Part shown: piece after piece, positions 22,201 to 36,800 of the stretch
Layout of the letters: each line of letters starts with the position of its first letter
Position numbering within the stretch: position 1 is the stretch's first letter
Notes under the pieces: model-generated
Told to the model about the DNA's origin: nothing
The model's database searches: none
Seen by the model: only the letters and a program-made list of their open reading frames with translations
Position numbers and translations under genes: made by a program
NCBI RefSeq assembly: GCF_018139145.2
Contig: NC_059471.1
Coordinates: forward strand, 201,953,494 to 202,017,493
Source: Gymnogyps californianus
Taxonomy: Eukaryota; Chordata; Aves; Accipitriformes; Cathartidae
Direction: 5' to 3'
Length of the DNA stretch: 64,000 bases

Positions 22201-25200
22201 TTTTTTTTTCACAAGGTGGCAGTCTTGTGCCACCGTGGTGAGGTGACCAACTGCTTAATGCGATGCTGCTTCAAGTCATAACGTCAGGGTTTTTAGCAAG
22301 ACTGTTTCTGAGAATTAGAAAACTTCAAGTTCTGTCCTGGCTGATTGCTTGTTTTAGCAACTAGTTTAGCTAAAATATCCTTGTATGTAATTTTACATAT
22401 ATATTGTATGTTAAGTTTTAGAAGAAGAGCAAGTGTTGCTCATCTTTAAAATGTCTTATTTTGATATTTGTGGTATTTGTGGAATTTTCATGTCTGGTCT
22501 GAGAAAACAAAATGAAACTTGAAAGCTTACTGTTGAAATGATGTCATTGTTTTAAACAGTGTAATAGCTTAGAAAGTTAGCAAATTTCCTTCTGCTGTTT
22601 TATTATTAAATTTCACAGCATTCTTATTTTCTTCACATATTCATTCTATTCATTGCTGTCTAAAAAGAAAAAAAAATGGAGGACAAATTGAGGAAAGCAA
22701 AGTCATTATACTTTTGAGACTGACACATGGTGATTCTGAAATACTCTTTTTAATTGGATGATGCACATATGAAATATAAATGCTCAAATGTCTGTTAGCC
22801 CTATAGTAGTTGACATACTGGATTTTAAATGCGTCATCTAGTTTTTGTGTAATGAAAAAGTGTAAAGCCAGAGTCCATGAAAATTACTGCTTCCAGTTAT
22901 CTCAAATTCTTTGTCTATATTCACCGTCCTAATTTTTTTTTCCCTGAAAAGCTTTGCTTTCCTTGCTTATCTCTTGTTAGATAGGATATGCTTTTTATTT
23001 TCGATTCAGTGCCATTTGTATGTCAGCTGAGGCTTCTTTTATAGAAAGATATCCTTCTTAAAAGTATGTTTTAGATGGGTGCAGATAATCAGTTTTACTA
23101 ACAAACATGATTTTGCAAACACAAAGAATCTCTCCATGAGACAGAAATGCTAACCTAGCTAGCAATGTGTAGCTAAAATGCCCTTAATTTGTGAGTTTTT
23201 TGTGCATAATCTCGGAATATGCTCAGGGCCTCATGCTGTTCCGTCAGCTTCAGGGATAGTTGGGATATGAGGAGCAGGAAGCAAGAGGAAAAAGATTTGT
23301 ACCGATAATTGCCATTGCAATGCTGCCATAGTTAGGAGTGTGCAACGCTGCCAGGAGCAGAAGTGAGTGGGGTGCTTTTGGGGGTTTTGGGGCACTGCTG
23401 TATTTAGCAGTGCACTGTGGCTTGCTGAAGTACGTGGTGATACAGGAGAGTTGTTTGCCATGCATGAGTGGAAATATCTTCTCCGGCTGGAAGGAGAAGC
23501 TGCTTGTTGCTAGAGCTGGCCTGATCACTGTGAGAATGATCTTGCTGAAACTTGGGAGCTAATTGGGTTATTGAAAGATGTTTCGGTACTTAGCTATGGA
23601 TCTGTAAATAAAAGCTCTTCTTAGTGCGTTCAAGAAATGTTGTGAGCTTCCTTGAATTGCAACTGTGTGTCAGTAATAGGGAATGGGTTGCTTTCAGTAA
23701 TAGGGAAGAGGTACCTTTCATTTTCAGATTGTTAGTTGCCCAGATACTCTAGTGTTTTTATAAAGCAAAAATTGTCGTATCTTAAAAAATAAACACTTTT
23801 AAAACAATGTCTTCCCATGTGCTTTATATCCTAGTTTTAAGTAGATGTAAATTAATATTCCATGCATTTGATTCAAATTGGTATGAACTTGTATTAATAG
23901 TAGCAGTGTATGCCTTTTCAAAGATGTAATTGCAGAATTTCGTGTCCTTAGCTACCTTCAGATCTTCTCTAATGAGATTAGATTTCCACGTTTTCATATC
24001 AGCCCTCCTAAAAGTATTGACATAGAAATAATCTTGTGAATATACAGTGCAAAAAGAATGGTTATGGTGATTATTGCTGACAAGAGTCTCTAATTTTAGG
24101 GCACCGCTTCAGACCTGCAAGTTTAATACACGTAAATCATGCTGCATTTTCCTGCGTTCCCATCAAATCTCAGACAAAGCATTGCCTGGCTGAATTGAAA
24201 TTTAAATGACAAGCTTGAAAAGAACAAAGGAGACGCAGTCAGGAATATCACTGATTTCAGAGATAGTGCTTCACCCTCTGGGTCAGTGCTGAGCAAATGC
24301 CACAACATTATTAGTGGGTGCGAGTAAGCACATCATAACTGTAGTCCTGGCGAAGAGCAGCGTAGGTGTTTTATATCTACTGTTTTCTTTGTTGCATATA
24401 GGATTCCTTACTCGCTGCTCTGTGCACTCCTGTGCCGCTGTAGCACTATATACTTTTCATTACCAAGAGGATTATTATGTGTTAGTAGTCCATTGAGATA
24501 GTTGTGAAGGTGGGAATTCATCTGCCAGACATGCTGTCAAAACTACCTTCTAGTGCAATCTACTTTCTAGAGCACAGCCTGTTTGGGCAGGGCACTCAGG
24601 TGAGCTGGGGAAGCCTCACATCTGAGATTTAGGCCAGAATGACCTGTGTTTGAGCTGATTTTCCTGGCAGCCACTCTGCTAGCTAAATTTGAAAAGTTTT
24701 AGCCCAATACAACGTGTTACTTTGCTTTAAAGTCTCAAGAAGCCTTGTGGAATAACCTTCTCTGTCCAGGTCCAGTCCCCCAGGAAAAGAACCAGGAACA
24801 TGTCAAGGGAAAGGAGTTTATTTGCTGGCTATAGTAAAGAGTTGTATGTATCCTTGCTAAAAATGTACCAGTGCACATTTTCTTCAATAACAGTGAGTTT
24901 TGTTCAATTAATTATTACTAAGATGGAATTTTCTGCATTCTTTTCTGCAACAGGGAAGAATGATAGCTTGCTTAAAACCAAAAAGAAATTAAGTGCTTGC
25001 ACTTTTCTTAAGAATTAAGAAGAAAATATATTGGGGTTTTGGAGCCATCTGTTGCCTGAGAGGAGCTTTAAGTTTACCTTCAAGATAAATACTAGTAATT
25101 TCCCTCCACCCTCCTTTACTGCTTATAAAATATACACTGCTTAAATTTTGGAGGAGGTGGAGGAGGGGGTAGCATTACAATGGCCTGATCCAGCTGTTTG

Positions 25201-28200
25201 CCTGACCGGAGGCCACAAAACTTTATCTGGGAACTTCCACTGAGGAGGGAATTTGTTTCTACATTATGTAAGTGAATCCTGTAGAGTTTAATATTTTGTA
25301 GCTGAAATGGAGCACATCTTCTGAAAATACACTATTTAAAGCCATCAAGTAGTGATGAATTTGCCATATCCTTTGACAAGCTTTTTCAGAGATTAATTAC
25401 TTTTAGGAAACTTTTTTCTCTAGTTATGAGCTTTATGCTACATCTGTGCAAAGACAGTTCTCCCCATTTTCCTCTTCTACATGTGCGGATACACACCATT
25501 TATACTGGTATGTGCAGTTCACAACCCAACAGCCTCTTAACCTACTGACCTACAGAGACATGAGGACTCTTGCGCTCCAGATTCCTTTCCTCTGGCTTTT
25601 TCAGCGTGTAAAGAAGTATGGTCACCAGAATTGAAGACTGCACAACACTTTTGAGCTCTTCTTTTTTTATAGGGAAGAAGTATCATCTACCTAGACCTGT
25701 GTACCTTGCTCTATTTAGCCAAAACAAGCTCTGTGGCACCTTGTATGGATACCCGTAGTTTGAAGAGCACGCTGGCTATCTTGTAGGTGAAGCATCACTT
25801 TTTGACTTATAAAGTCATGCTAATGGAAACATCAGTCCAAAATAAATGTATTAACAGTTCCCATAACAACCGCTTTCATCTTTGTCAGTGAGGAGTGGCT
25901 AGAGATATACACATCGGTTCATAGGAATAACTAGGGAGAAGCAAGCAGAGTTAGGGCATGTGGAGTTTCAGTTTGGCTGAGCAGTTTATGATTTGGCTGT
26001 TTCCCCTAGAACTCCTTGAAGTTAAATGCTTATGGAGGTAAATTTAGTTGATTATTGACTACTGTCTTGGTCTGTAAAGCCCAGGCTAACTTAAGTAGCT
26101 TGCTGTTGTATGGAGAGGTTGGCTATGTTTGCCTTGAGACACGATTTCTTTGTGGAGTTTGAGCACAAGAATTTGCCTTTTCTGTCTGGTTTGAAATAGA
26201 GGTATTCAGACTATGAGAATGGGGTGGCTCTGGAAGGAGGCCCTCTTTCCTTTTCCTCAGGCTGACTAAACCAAATTGCAGTTGCCTTGATGGGGCTCTT
26301 AGTACTCTCTAATCCATGGAGTCAGTCCGCTTGAGGGCTAGAGGGCTTTAGGCTTTGTTTTAATAAGCTATCAGATCAGCTAATTTTGCAGGAAACCTTT
26401 GATTTCTAAAAACAGATGAACTTCACCACCACCAAAATCGGTAGGCACATTCCTCTTGCACTTTCAAATCCTAGCTTTATAATTAAAACTTCTTTGTGAA
26501 TAAAGAGGCTTTCTGGAAAATAAATGTCAATCCTACTAGCAATTAAGGCTTCTATAAACCTTAGCATACAATTATGGCGAAGATCAGTTAATGTACGTTG
26601 TTTGTGACTGAATCTGAGTCAAAGATGTTAAACACCTGCAAAGATTCTACCTTGCTATTTAAGTCGCACATAATAGAGTACATGATGCTCTTGAATTTTC
26701 TTGCCCATCATTTTGTCAGAGAATAAGCAAACAAACAAGAAAAGCCTTTAAAGTCAGTTATAACGTCTTGATAGTCTGCAGTTACTTGGCAAAAAAACAG
26801 CATGTCAAAATCAGCTTGTAGTCAACACCTTTCTTTTAGTAAAGAGCTTTAAAAGATTTTTGGTAGTTTTTGCTGTGATGGATCTCATGCTAAACGTTCT
26901 TCAGCCCTTTTTGTGTTTTCTTTCACAATGTAAGATCCTCTTTCCTGGACTTGGTTTTGTTGGCTCGTAGATGAAAAATTGATTTGAGGATCTTCTTTAT
27001 TAAGTTAAAGAAGTGTATACATTTACATGAGTAGTGAGTCTTACTTGGACCAAATGGACCTATACTCTGCAGTCAAAATGCAGAAACGGTACGCGTTGAC
27101 AGAATACATTCAATGCTTTATTGTCTCATTAAATCTAGCATAAAGTAAGCAGGATAATTTGGTATCAGATTTAACCTTTCATGTTACTCTGCAAGTGTAT
27201 ATTGACCATTTCTTTGGCGCTTTGAGCATATACTTCCAAGGCAGATTTGAGGAAGGTAATTACAATCTCTCTTTTCTGTTACCCACACACTAAGTTAATT
27301 GAAATTGTAGTAAGTACAACTTCATGAGATGGATCTATTTTCATTTCAATACTGCATTCTCCAAGGACACTATCTAGAGGATCTAAATCAACAGGAACTA
27401 CACACTAAAGAAATAATAATGCCCTTTTGAAACACTTCAGCTGCATGCTCTCAATCTTAGAACCTGAACGAACAGGCATAAAGAGCTTAAAGATTTTTGG
27501 ATTTAGTGTATACAGTAGAATGCATAATGATAAAAAATGAAATAAAACTCACAGCAGTGACTACTTTTTTGCAAACCTACCATTTGATATTTACAACATG
27601 AGACAATACAGGGAAATAGGAAGCTTAAAAGACTTTTTGTAACAGATTTTCTGTTGCCAGCTTCTATAAGGTAGAAAGCAGCTGTGCACCAAATCTGAAA
27701 AGGTAGGACCTAGTTGTGCAGGTGCTCATCTGCATTTTTATGGTCCTAAATACCTTTATAAATCTGATCTTTTTCTTTGAACCTTCATTAGGACTTCTGT
27801 ATTTTGATAACAAGTATGAGAACAAAGTGAGGGGTGTGCCTGGTGGGTCCTACGGAGGAGAACAAAGATGAAAGTAATGCTGTGTGTGTTTGCAGGGAGC
27901 CTGGGCTGGGAATAAATTCTGTGGTAATAGCAACCTTACTTCACCCTGGCCCCTCAGCCTCCAGTTTCATCCCTCTCTAGGGTGGCTGAACCCATCCCTC
28001 CCACTGCAGACTGTTCCTTTTCTTGCTTAGCCGTTCTTCCTTTGGTGCCACCCCCTCTTCACGTAAGCATGTGCCACAGAATATCTGCAGTTGTAGCTGC
28101 CTTCATCCTGGCCACCCTGGCAAGCTGAGACTGTTCCTTTATCTCATTCTTGCTGCTGAAAAACAAAACTCAGCGCTCATTCAGGCAAGGATTTCAAGAA

Positions 28201-28500
28201 ATCTAAATGTAGACTGTACTTATCATCAGCTTGGTGGGATGGCACCAAAAAGACTTGCCTGGGAAAAGAAAGAGTGTATGATAATCCTACCCTGGCTGTC
28301 AGAAGCAAAATTTGCAGAGGGGGAATTTCACTTCCCTTGATTTTTATAGCCGTAGTAGGGCCTCTCTAGATGATTGATCCTTTTTAGCTAGGATGAGCTA
28401 ACAGCCCTTTTGCCTTGTCCTGAGATAACAGTTACAAAGTGACTGAGCTCAGCAGACTGTATTACTCCACCCTCAAGAAGCATTAAAGACAGCCCTAAAA
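19283..28500. other. Gene-free AT-rich interval
   Basis: About 9 kb with no recognised exon, repeat family or RNA gene. Open frames are short, and none shows family motifs. Homopolymer T runs occur at about 19629, 20577 and 22198. It could include distal ALG10 3' UTR in its first part. Confidence 0.4.
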
Positions 28501-28508
28501 TTACACAT

Positions 28509-28550
28509 CAGTTGTTAGCCCAGCCTGGTCAGTTGTTAGCCCAGCCTGGT
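28509..28550 (+). repeat. Perfect tandem duplication, 2 x 21 bp
   Basis: Two identical, directly adjacent copies of a 21-bp unit beginning CAGTTGTTAGCCC and ending CCTGGT. The lack of any difference between copies suggests a recent slippage or duplication. Confidence 0.95.
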
Positions 28551-31500
28551 TCCTCATCTGAGATGTTGCAGTATCAGCATCTGCTCAACCTGGTAATAGG
28601 TGGCTCTTTAGCAACCCAACAGCCAACGGTGTCTTTTTGATGTTTTCAGAACTTATGAATTATTTTACTCTTACTGGAGCTAATATAAATGGTGTCACTA
28701 AATCACCTATGGAAGATGTTTTCAAAGGCACAAATGCAGACCTGCCAATTACTAGCACTTAAGTATTACGATTCAGGCTCCAGAAGTCCTGAGATTTAAA
28801 ATCGAAGGAGGGACAATTTCTGTCATGCTTTCTTAATTTCTCACACTCAGAGGTACACTAAATGTAGTTTTGTTAGAAGTGAAATGGGTATGGAAAACCG
28901 AAGTATCCCAGTTGACCACGTAATGCTCTTGCTCTGTTCCATTCTTTTTGTCGTGTAGTTTCCCATTGGAGGTAGTAGAGACAGGATTAGATAATGCACA
29001 AAAGTATATTTCTTTACTAGACATGTGGCTACAGAATAAAATTCATTTTTCACTGCTCTCTGTGTACATGTGTCCCTGTAAAAGATTAAAAAACCTTACA
29101 CTGGTTTCCTCTGGTGAGACAGGTTCTCTGGTGGCCCATTATGGCTTGATGTCCTTCAAAAAGCATGAGTGCAGCTGGCGTTTGTGGTCAAGTGGCACTT
29201 GTGAATGACTTTTTTCTTTCATTTCCAGTTGCTTTCTTCTTTTCATATTTAATCTTTCATATGTGTCCAACTAGTCTCATTGTCTTTCCTCTTACTGGAT
29301 AAGGATATTTTTCCAATTTAGTGTGTGTTACCTTTGTTTTTTCCCTGCATCTTATGGCAAAAAAGCTTTTGTATAAAGAGAAGATAAGAGTTAATTACGT
29401 AGAACTGGCTGCCTTCTCTCATTTTTTACTTTATTTAATTTGCAATACTTAAAAATTACTTCAGAGAAATATACTTCCAATACACATAACCCAACAAAGA
29501 ATTATAACCAGTGTTTTTTGAAGGAAACGTGTTGAATAGTCTCCTTCCTTTGTAGATTTAAAAAAAAATCCAGGTCCTCACAGAAGGAAAAACATTAAGC
29601 TGAAGATTAATCTCTTATCATTAATGATAAAAGAGACTTTGCTTTGAAATAGAGTTGTAAAAATTAACCTTTACATTTTGGCTCCACTCACAAAGCACAG
29701 GTTGGTATTATTCCCCTCTCGACCAGCAAGAGTCAATATCCTCTAATTCCTGCTGCTGCTATTAAACCTTCCCTTTATTGTTCAATTTAAAGAAATCATT
29801 TGCAAATAAAATACAACTAAAAATAACTCTTCTAGACAATAAAAAAACCAAAGTGGGTAAATGAAGAGGAGAAGCCAGGGTACTAAGTATTTATCAACAG
29901 CGATCTTTAAGTTTCCAAATTTTTAGTAAGATGGTTGCTTCCTTCTTCTGAAGAGGTCCTTCACAGGAGTGAGCGGTGGTGCTGTGACTGTGCTCTAGAA
30001 GTCAAGGAATCTGTTGCAATACTTTCTGCATTTGCTGAAGAGCTGGGCTTCCGTCAGCTGAGCCCGGACTTTGGCTTTTCTGGCCATACATATGCCCAAT
30101 TTGCTCCCTCCTCACTCTGATTCGGGGGAAGTTACCCATTTGACATTTTTATAGTAGCTATTTCTTTTGATCTGATCTGATCATCATAACTAAGCACTGG
30201 TCAATAACACAATCTGCTACTGGAACTGGGGCAAAACCAGCACCTGGAAGCAAGTCACTGGCAGAGAGGGTCATAAATTACTCTGGGGCTCGTATCAGGG
30301 CTCCACAGCGGCTGAGGATGCTGAGGAGTGCAGCAAACCATTGGAAAGGTTCAGGCAAGCATTTGGTCACATTTACAGGCAAATGAAGCTACTGAAAAGG
30401 AACAGCCTCTGTTGGGAATTCCAGATTTATCGGAAGCAAAGCTGTCATGGATTTTTTTCAAAAGAAAAATACAGTTATCCTGGATTGTTATTCCTACTTT
30501 TCCAGAATAACACTGCTAGGAAGTACTCTAGTAAATGGGCAATTTCAAGAATTGAGTCTGTATTTACTAGCATGGTACACCTTTTGTAGTGATGGCATAC
30601 AGTAAATCATGATTTGACTGTTAGAAGTTAGACTACTTCTCAAAGTAATGAATGAGAGCCCAGGGTATCCAGATCTGTTAAAAGAACAACTATAAAAAAG
30701 GTAAAAAAATACATTAAAATGCCTAATGAACATTACGAAGAGGACAACTTGTTTGGATTTGGACTTGTTGAAATGATGGCAGAAATGGACAATGAAAATT
30801 CTTATTAACACTGTAATGAAGTCAAATATAAAATATACTATATAAATATCCATGTGAATGGAAGTCCTTGCAACTGGAGACAATGCATATGTATAATAAG
30901 GCAAAACATGGGTGAAAAAGGATGTTATAGGTAGTAAAGTTCCTCTTTGCACCTGTGATGTTGTTGCTAAAGAACGTCAGAGCATCACAGAAATGGGCGA
31001 CACCTTCAGTATCCTGCAGCCAAGGGAAGAGCAGAAGATCCAGGCTTCAAACCACAACAACCGGTCGCAGAGTGAGGGGACTATGTAGCAGCAATTAAAA
31101 AGACCAGAGGGAATAAGTTGGTAACTAGAAATCATCAGACCCTGAATATTTACAAGAAAAGGAGACCTACTTAGAGACAGACTGATGATTGCTAATATCT
31201 GTATGTAGAAGTGGGAGATACAGAAGGAGAAGAGAAGGGAGCCTGGCAGTGCTGTGGTTTGAACCAGACGTTCTTAGAGCTGCTGTTGGCAGCCAGAGAG
31301 GAGAAACACGTCATGCTTCCTCCCACACTCCTCCTCTCCTCTAATATTTGTTACCTAACCTTTCCCTGTTAAAAACTTGTGATGATAAGCTCTGGCTCAG
31401 ACTTCTCACAATGATCACCTAAAAATGCTGCAATAGCTCCTGAACTGCTGCTCTCAGAGCACGCTGGCTGCCTGTTGATAAAAGCACATAGCTACTTCAT

Positions 31501-33791
31501 GGGGGTACAGGAGCTACCCCTGTAGCTGCTATATGGGTAGCTGCATCTACCTGTTACTACCACTCACCTCACAAGTCAAGTTGTAGATGAGAAGTTCAAA
31601 TGTTTTTGGAAGGGACTGATCTTCATGCAGGAGCCCAGATAAATAAGGAGACAGAGCACATGTCTAAATTTTCCTAGGAATGTTATCTTTTCCCAGCTGA
31701 AAGTCTTGCTTACAGATTAGAGGATTTGGAAAAATTAGATAGGATTTCCAGGTGCTTTACAGCCCATTTGGAAAAACAGCTGTAAAACAGCTGTAAACCT
31801 CCATACACTGCACAGATCAACGCCACAGCGCATGGGCAGTCGGTCGGGAGCATGCCAGGCACGCCTGGTTCACAGCTCTGCACAGTGAGGTGCAAACACA
31901 CGTATTTCTGCTTGGAAAGGCAGCACGGAGATGTGGCAATCACTGCGACAAGGTGGCGGGGAGAGGTGGAGATGGCTCTGCTTGTGCTCACAGGGGTGAG
32001 GGGCAGCAGGCGGTCACGAGGTGGGAATGAGGAATTTCAGCGCAGGGCAGTAACGGGGGCAATGGGATGACCCTCAGTGAGAAACCTAATGTCTAACTGA
32101 AGATTTTATTTAGCCCAGTATACAACTACCGGTGAAAAAGAAGATTCTCGTCCAATTGTTATTTTCATGGCTGTACAGGGATAACGTAAATCTGATGTCC
32201 AGTCAAAGTGAGTACAAGACACTCACAAAACGGTACAATGCAGTGTTAGCAAATGTAAAGTTTTCCTTTTCCGTGATTATCTGGGGCAATTTCACGGAAA
32301 CTTAAAATAATTGCTGACAATTTAAAACCTGAGAGCAGGTAGGTGACCTACTGATGAAAGCCACAGCTCTGAGAGCTCCTGATTCAAACAATGACATTTT
32401 TTGTTCTTCACCTCACCTATTACTGTACAACACGGATAATAAGGAAAAAGCTGAGACCTTAGCACTGACTGTCATTTCAGTTTTTCAGTTCATTGCAAAT
32501 AGGGATGTGTTGCTCTTACCCAGCATTTCTGTAGTATATTGTTATTAGAAACTTACTGCATTTTATTATAGCATTTCTCTAACACAAAGCAATCCTGCCT
32601 CAAAAAGTAATAATTTTCTGTCTGAAATAAAATAAAATGCTGGTATGCTTGGAATTACATATTGCCTAAACAGAACATCTTGAAAGATGTTCCTTTATAA
32701 AGCTGTTGCTTGTTTCTTCTTTTTTTCCTCTCCTGGAGAGTATGAGATTTTCATTACAAGTGGCACGTGTTGTAATAAGTCATATCTGCTCTACAAGTGT
32801 CTGTGCTAACCATAAACATGACCCAAGGTGCATTAGCCAGAAAGAGCTTGTCAAATAAAGCCTGTCTGCAGGAGGACAGAAGATGCTTATTGGAATTCAG
32901 TGAGTGTCAGAGGTGGTCCCTGCTGCCGCTGCCACTGCCACTGCTCCTCCAAAGGCATGTTAATTAAACAAGATGTAAAGAAAATAAGTCTGTCATGTTC
33001 TTGTGGTCAGAATCCAGGGAGAGATAACAGCTGATGACTTAACTGGTTTCCAAAAGCTTTGGATTTGTTTTTGTTAAAATAAACTGTTTAATAGATACCA
33101 AGTTCCTTGAAATTAATCTTAAAGGATAATTTAACTTTCTCCTTTCTCCTTCTGTTTAGTTCCTCCTTTGATACATTAGACATATCAATGGATCAGAAGC
33201 TGCTCTGAGTATATCTCTCTCTCACAAATAATTGTGACTATGCAGCTCAAGGAGAAAGAGATTTCTGATCCCATGGGATTTAAAACAGAAGAGTATAGTC
33301 TTACTCAAACTGTGCAGCTTTGATTAGAATCTCTATAGCAGTTAGTTGAACGCATGCACATTTTTCATAGCTAAAATCACTCAGATTTTGATCCACCTGA
33401 CCAGAGACAAATTATTGTAACTGAAGCTGATGATGACACACTTAGGGATCAACAAAGTCCTAGAGTTTCACTGTTAACATTATGAGCATCCATCAGAATC
33501 AATTTGCTGAAGGCTTGCCTGTAAGGATTCACAGAATATTGCTGTATCTGGCTCAAACCATATCTAATTCTAATTTATCTATTTTATTGCAAGTTCCTAT
33601 GTGACCCTTAAATCTAGTACCAATCATACTGCAAAGAGAAACTCTATGTTCTATAATTAAAAAATAATTGTATTTTAATTTTTATTTCTCTTTCAAATCT
33701 ATAACTTCTCTTTACTATAGTGTATGCCAAAACTTTGCCAAAGTATTCTTTTTCTACAGAGCACACCTTCCCCAAAATAATAAAGAATTTG

Positions 33792-33819
33792 CCTTTGGGA
33801 TCCATCAGGATCCCAAAGG
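33792..33819. repeat. Perfect 12-bp inverted repeat with 4-nt loop
   Basis: The arms CCTTTGGGATCC (33792-33803) and GGATCCCAAAGG (33808-33819) are exact reverse complements around the loop ATCA. This would form a stable small hairpin in RNA or single-stranded DNA. No surrounding gene explains it. Confidence 0.9.
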
Positions 33820-36800
33820 AAGACTTGAGTAACTCTAAAAATTGTATTCCTAATATAAAATAACAAAGACTTGCAAGAAATACGAATTCATGTATAAACG
33901 CTGCCTAGTAACTGGGAGCCTGTATATGCACACTAAATAAGCCTAACTGGGTTAGAAGATTGCAAAGTTATCAATGACTCTAATACGTCTACAGATTGAT
34001 TCACTATTTTAGTAACAAAGCCTGTAATTTACTTTGGGGGAAGAGAGATAAATAGTCTTTGTGTGGGAGATTAAAATTATAGTAAGTAGCACTTTGGATC
34101 TTCTATTTTAATCATCCACAAAACAGTGAAAAAAGTGCCCTGTATTGTATCGTGTCATCATCTCTACAACACTTAAAAGCCACATTCCCAGAGCTATTTT
34201 TAAAAGCATGAAGTGGAGGAAAATAGAATTGAGTTTGAGGAGAATGCGTGAGCTGTACCAGGGAGGCATGATTTTGTATCTCCGTTTCCTAATCTTTGCA
34301 ATAAGGATGGAGAGAGGTGTTTGCTTTTCATTTTAGTATTCCTGCTAAAGAGCGTTTACCTGCTGAGCATCCCGGTTCCCCCTCAAGGTGCAGGAGGTGT
34401 GACCCATCGTGCTGGGGCTCCTGTCCCGGGGTACCTCTTGTGAGGGCCTGACTGGGATGGGAGAAGGCACCATCCTCTCCCTGGGCCATGGGGAGGACGC
34501 GCGAAAAGGCTGTGCCAGGACTGAAAGTCCCTCGTGGCCTTCATCCCAGCGCTCTGAGGAAGGCGTTGGCTTTGCCCCATGGGGCAGGGGAGTGATGCAG
34601 GGACTTTCCTGGAGCAGGATTGCTGGGTGAAAGAGGGAGAGCAGAGAAAGCGTGTTTTTAAATTACCTCCCCTTGCCAGCATGCCAGTTGTCCATAGGTC
34701 TTGCCGAAGTGAGCTGCAAGTATCGTCAGACAGCTTATACAGACTAATGAATTAAGTCTGTGTTGATGTTGGCACTTGAGCTGCTTCGTTTTTGAAGGCT
34801 GCTTCGTGTTCTCTGCCGGCTGAGATGGGAATAACGCAGCCACAACCCTGGGTGCTGGCTTGAAAATATGATAATGGACAGTAAACTGACAGGAGAAATA
34901 GGTCAGAAAGAACATCTACTTGTATAGATAGCCTTGTTTTGGGAAAATGAGTCAAAACCTTGTGTGAGTCTACAGTGCAATTAAGGGGGCTTCGTGCTGT
35001 CTGTCTTTAGGCTCTCCGACCAGGGGAGGAGATGGAAAGCTGGTCTTGGTGGGCTCTGGTATGGTCACCAGAGACAGGACCACCTCCTTGGGGGTGTTCA
35101 GGACACTCGGGTCAGCGAATGCATTTCTGGATTATTATAAAGTTTGAAAGTGGCATTTTACTGTAAGAGTTGGATGGAAAAGAGGAAAGAGATATCCCGA
35201 AGGGCAACCTGCATTTGGGAATGACGATCCCTCTGCTGAAAACCTAAGAAATCAGATCAGCTTTGGCCAGGGACCTAGTTACCCTTGTTTAAGTGAACTA
35301 CAGCAAATTCTGGATTTTTGAAAGTGTGTTCAAAAATACATACTTTATTTCTAAGACTGTCTGTCTGGGTCACTGTGAACGTCTGGCTGCCTTCATTCTA
35401 GTGGTGGTATGGGTCACCTGATTTTGATGCTCAGCTGAGGGTCTGGATGAGATACCTACTACAAGGCTGGCTAAAAGCCACTCCTCCTGCTCTTGGTTTG
35501 CTGTAGTTGAGCCTGTGGTTGCAAATCTAAAATAAGCACTCTGAAACCAGCTTTTCTTTGATCCAGAGTGAAGTGCATCTCTTCCAGTTAGAGTCAAAGG
35601 CTACATGTCATCCTGTAAAACATAAACAAATTGAAGGGTAGCATCAGATTTCTAAGTAATATGGGGGAAGGAAGGCTGAATATACCAACAGTCCATTTGT
35701 TATTATTCTAGTGAAGATCTTCTATTAAGAAGACCAGGGAAACAAGCTCATTCCTGCTGATGTTGGTACTTTGTGTTGTTTATGTGTATGCAGCAGCAGC
35801 AGGATTGTAGAGCCATCCGTTTGCAAATCAAAATTTTTAACATAAATTTAATTACTCAAGACTGCCGTAACAGAAACAAACTATTTATGCCTTTGTGTTT
35901 GACAGAAACATGTGCTCCTTCTGTTCCCTTATCTTCCTTCCGTACTTGCTCAACCTCTCCTCCTAAGAGCTTGTTCTACTACAAATGCTTTAAAGCAGAT
36001 CACTTGGCATCTGACTTGGTGACTCAGAGCTGGGCGTTTTGTCCTAAAAGGATGTCATTTGTCACTGGCAGCTCTCAGGTTTACCAGATCCTTCTAAAAT
36101 TCAGTTTCTGAGCTGACTCCAGTATTCTGACACTGCCAATCTTGCAGAGCACACTAAGATGCCACCCCCTTCCCCTTTCCCGTGCAGTGCTGATGTTTCA
36201 CTCTGCTCATTTAACACTTTCAAAACCTGGGTGTGCTACGTTTCACACGTTTCCTTGCGTAGCTGCACACGGTGCATATTCGTACAAATATTTGGCTTCC
36301 TCTGGGTGTAGAAGAGAAGAAAAGGGTCACCCCGGTTGCTGTGTTCTGGTGCCTATGGTGAGTTTTCTCCCAAAGAGCCACAGGTGCTTGGGCCACCTGG
36401 GGCTCTCAGTGACAACCTGAGTAGCTGCTGGCTTCCAAAGTTTTCACATCCTGTGCTCAACTAGTTCCAAGATTTTCTGAATTTTGTTTTTACAAGAACT
36501 TTTCGGACAAGCCAGTGGGCATCTAAGACTACAAGCATGTTTCTGCAGAAGAAGAGAGTTCCTTTAAGCATGTTTGTACAGAAAGCGAAGATTTCGTAGA
36601 CCTTTTAGTAAGTGCCTTGTGTTAAAAGAAATTAAAAAAACTGTCTATGGGATCTGTCCAAGAAATCTTAAAATTATCTTTGGATTTAGTTTCTGGGACA
36701 TGCAACAAGGTGGAATAATTTAACTTGATTTGACCCACTGGCCTGAAAGATCAACAGTTGGACTCACATTGATACACTTGCATGGACTGACAATCAGCAT

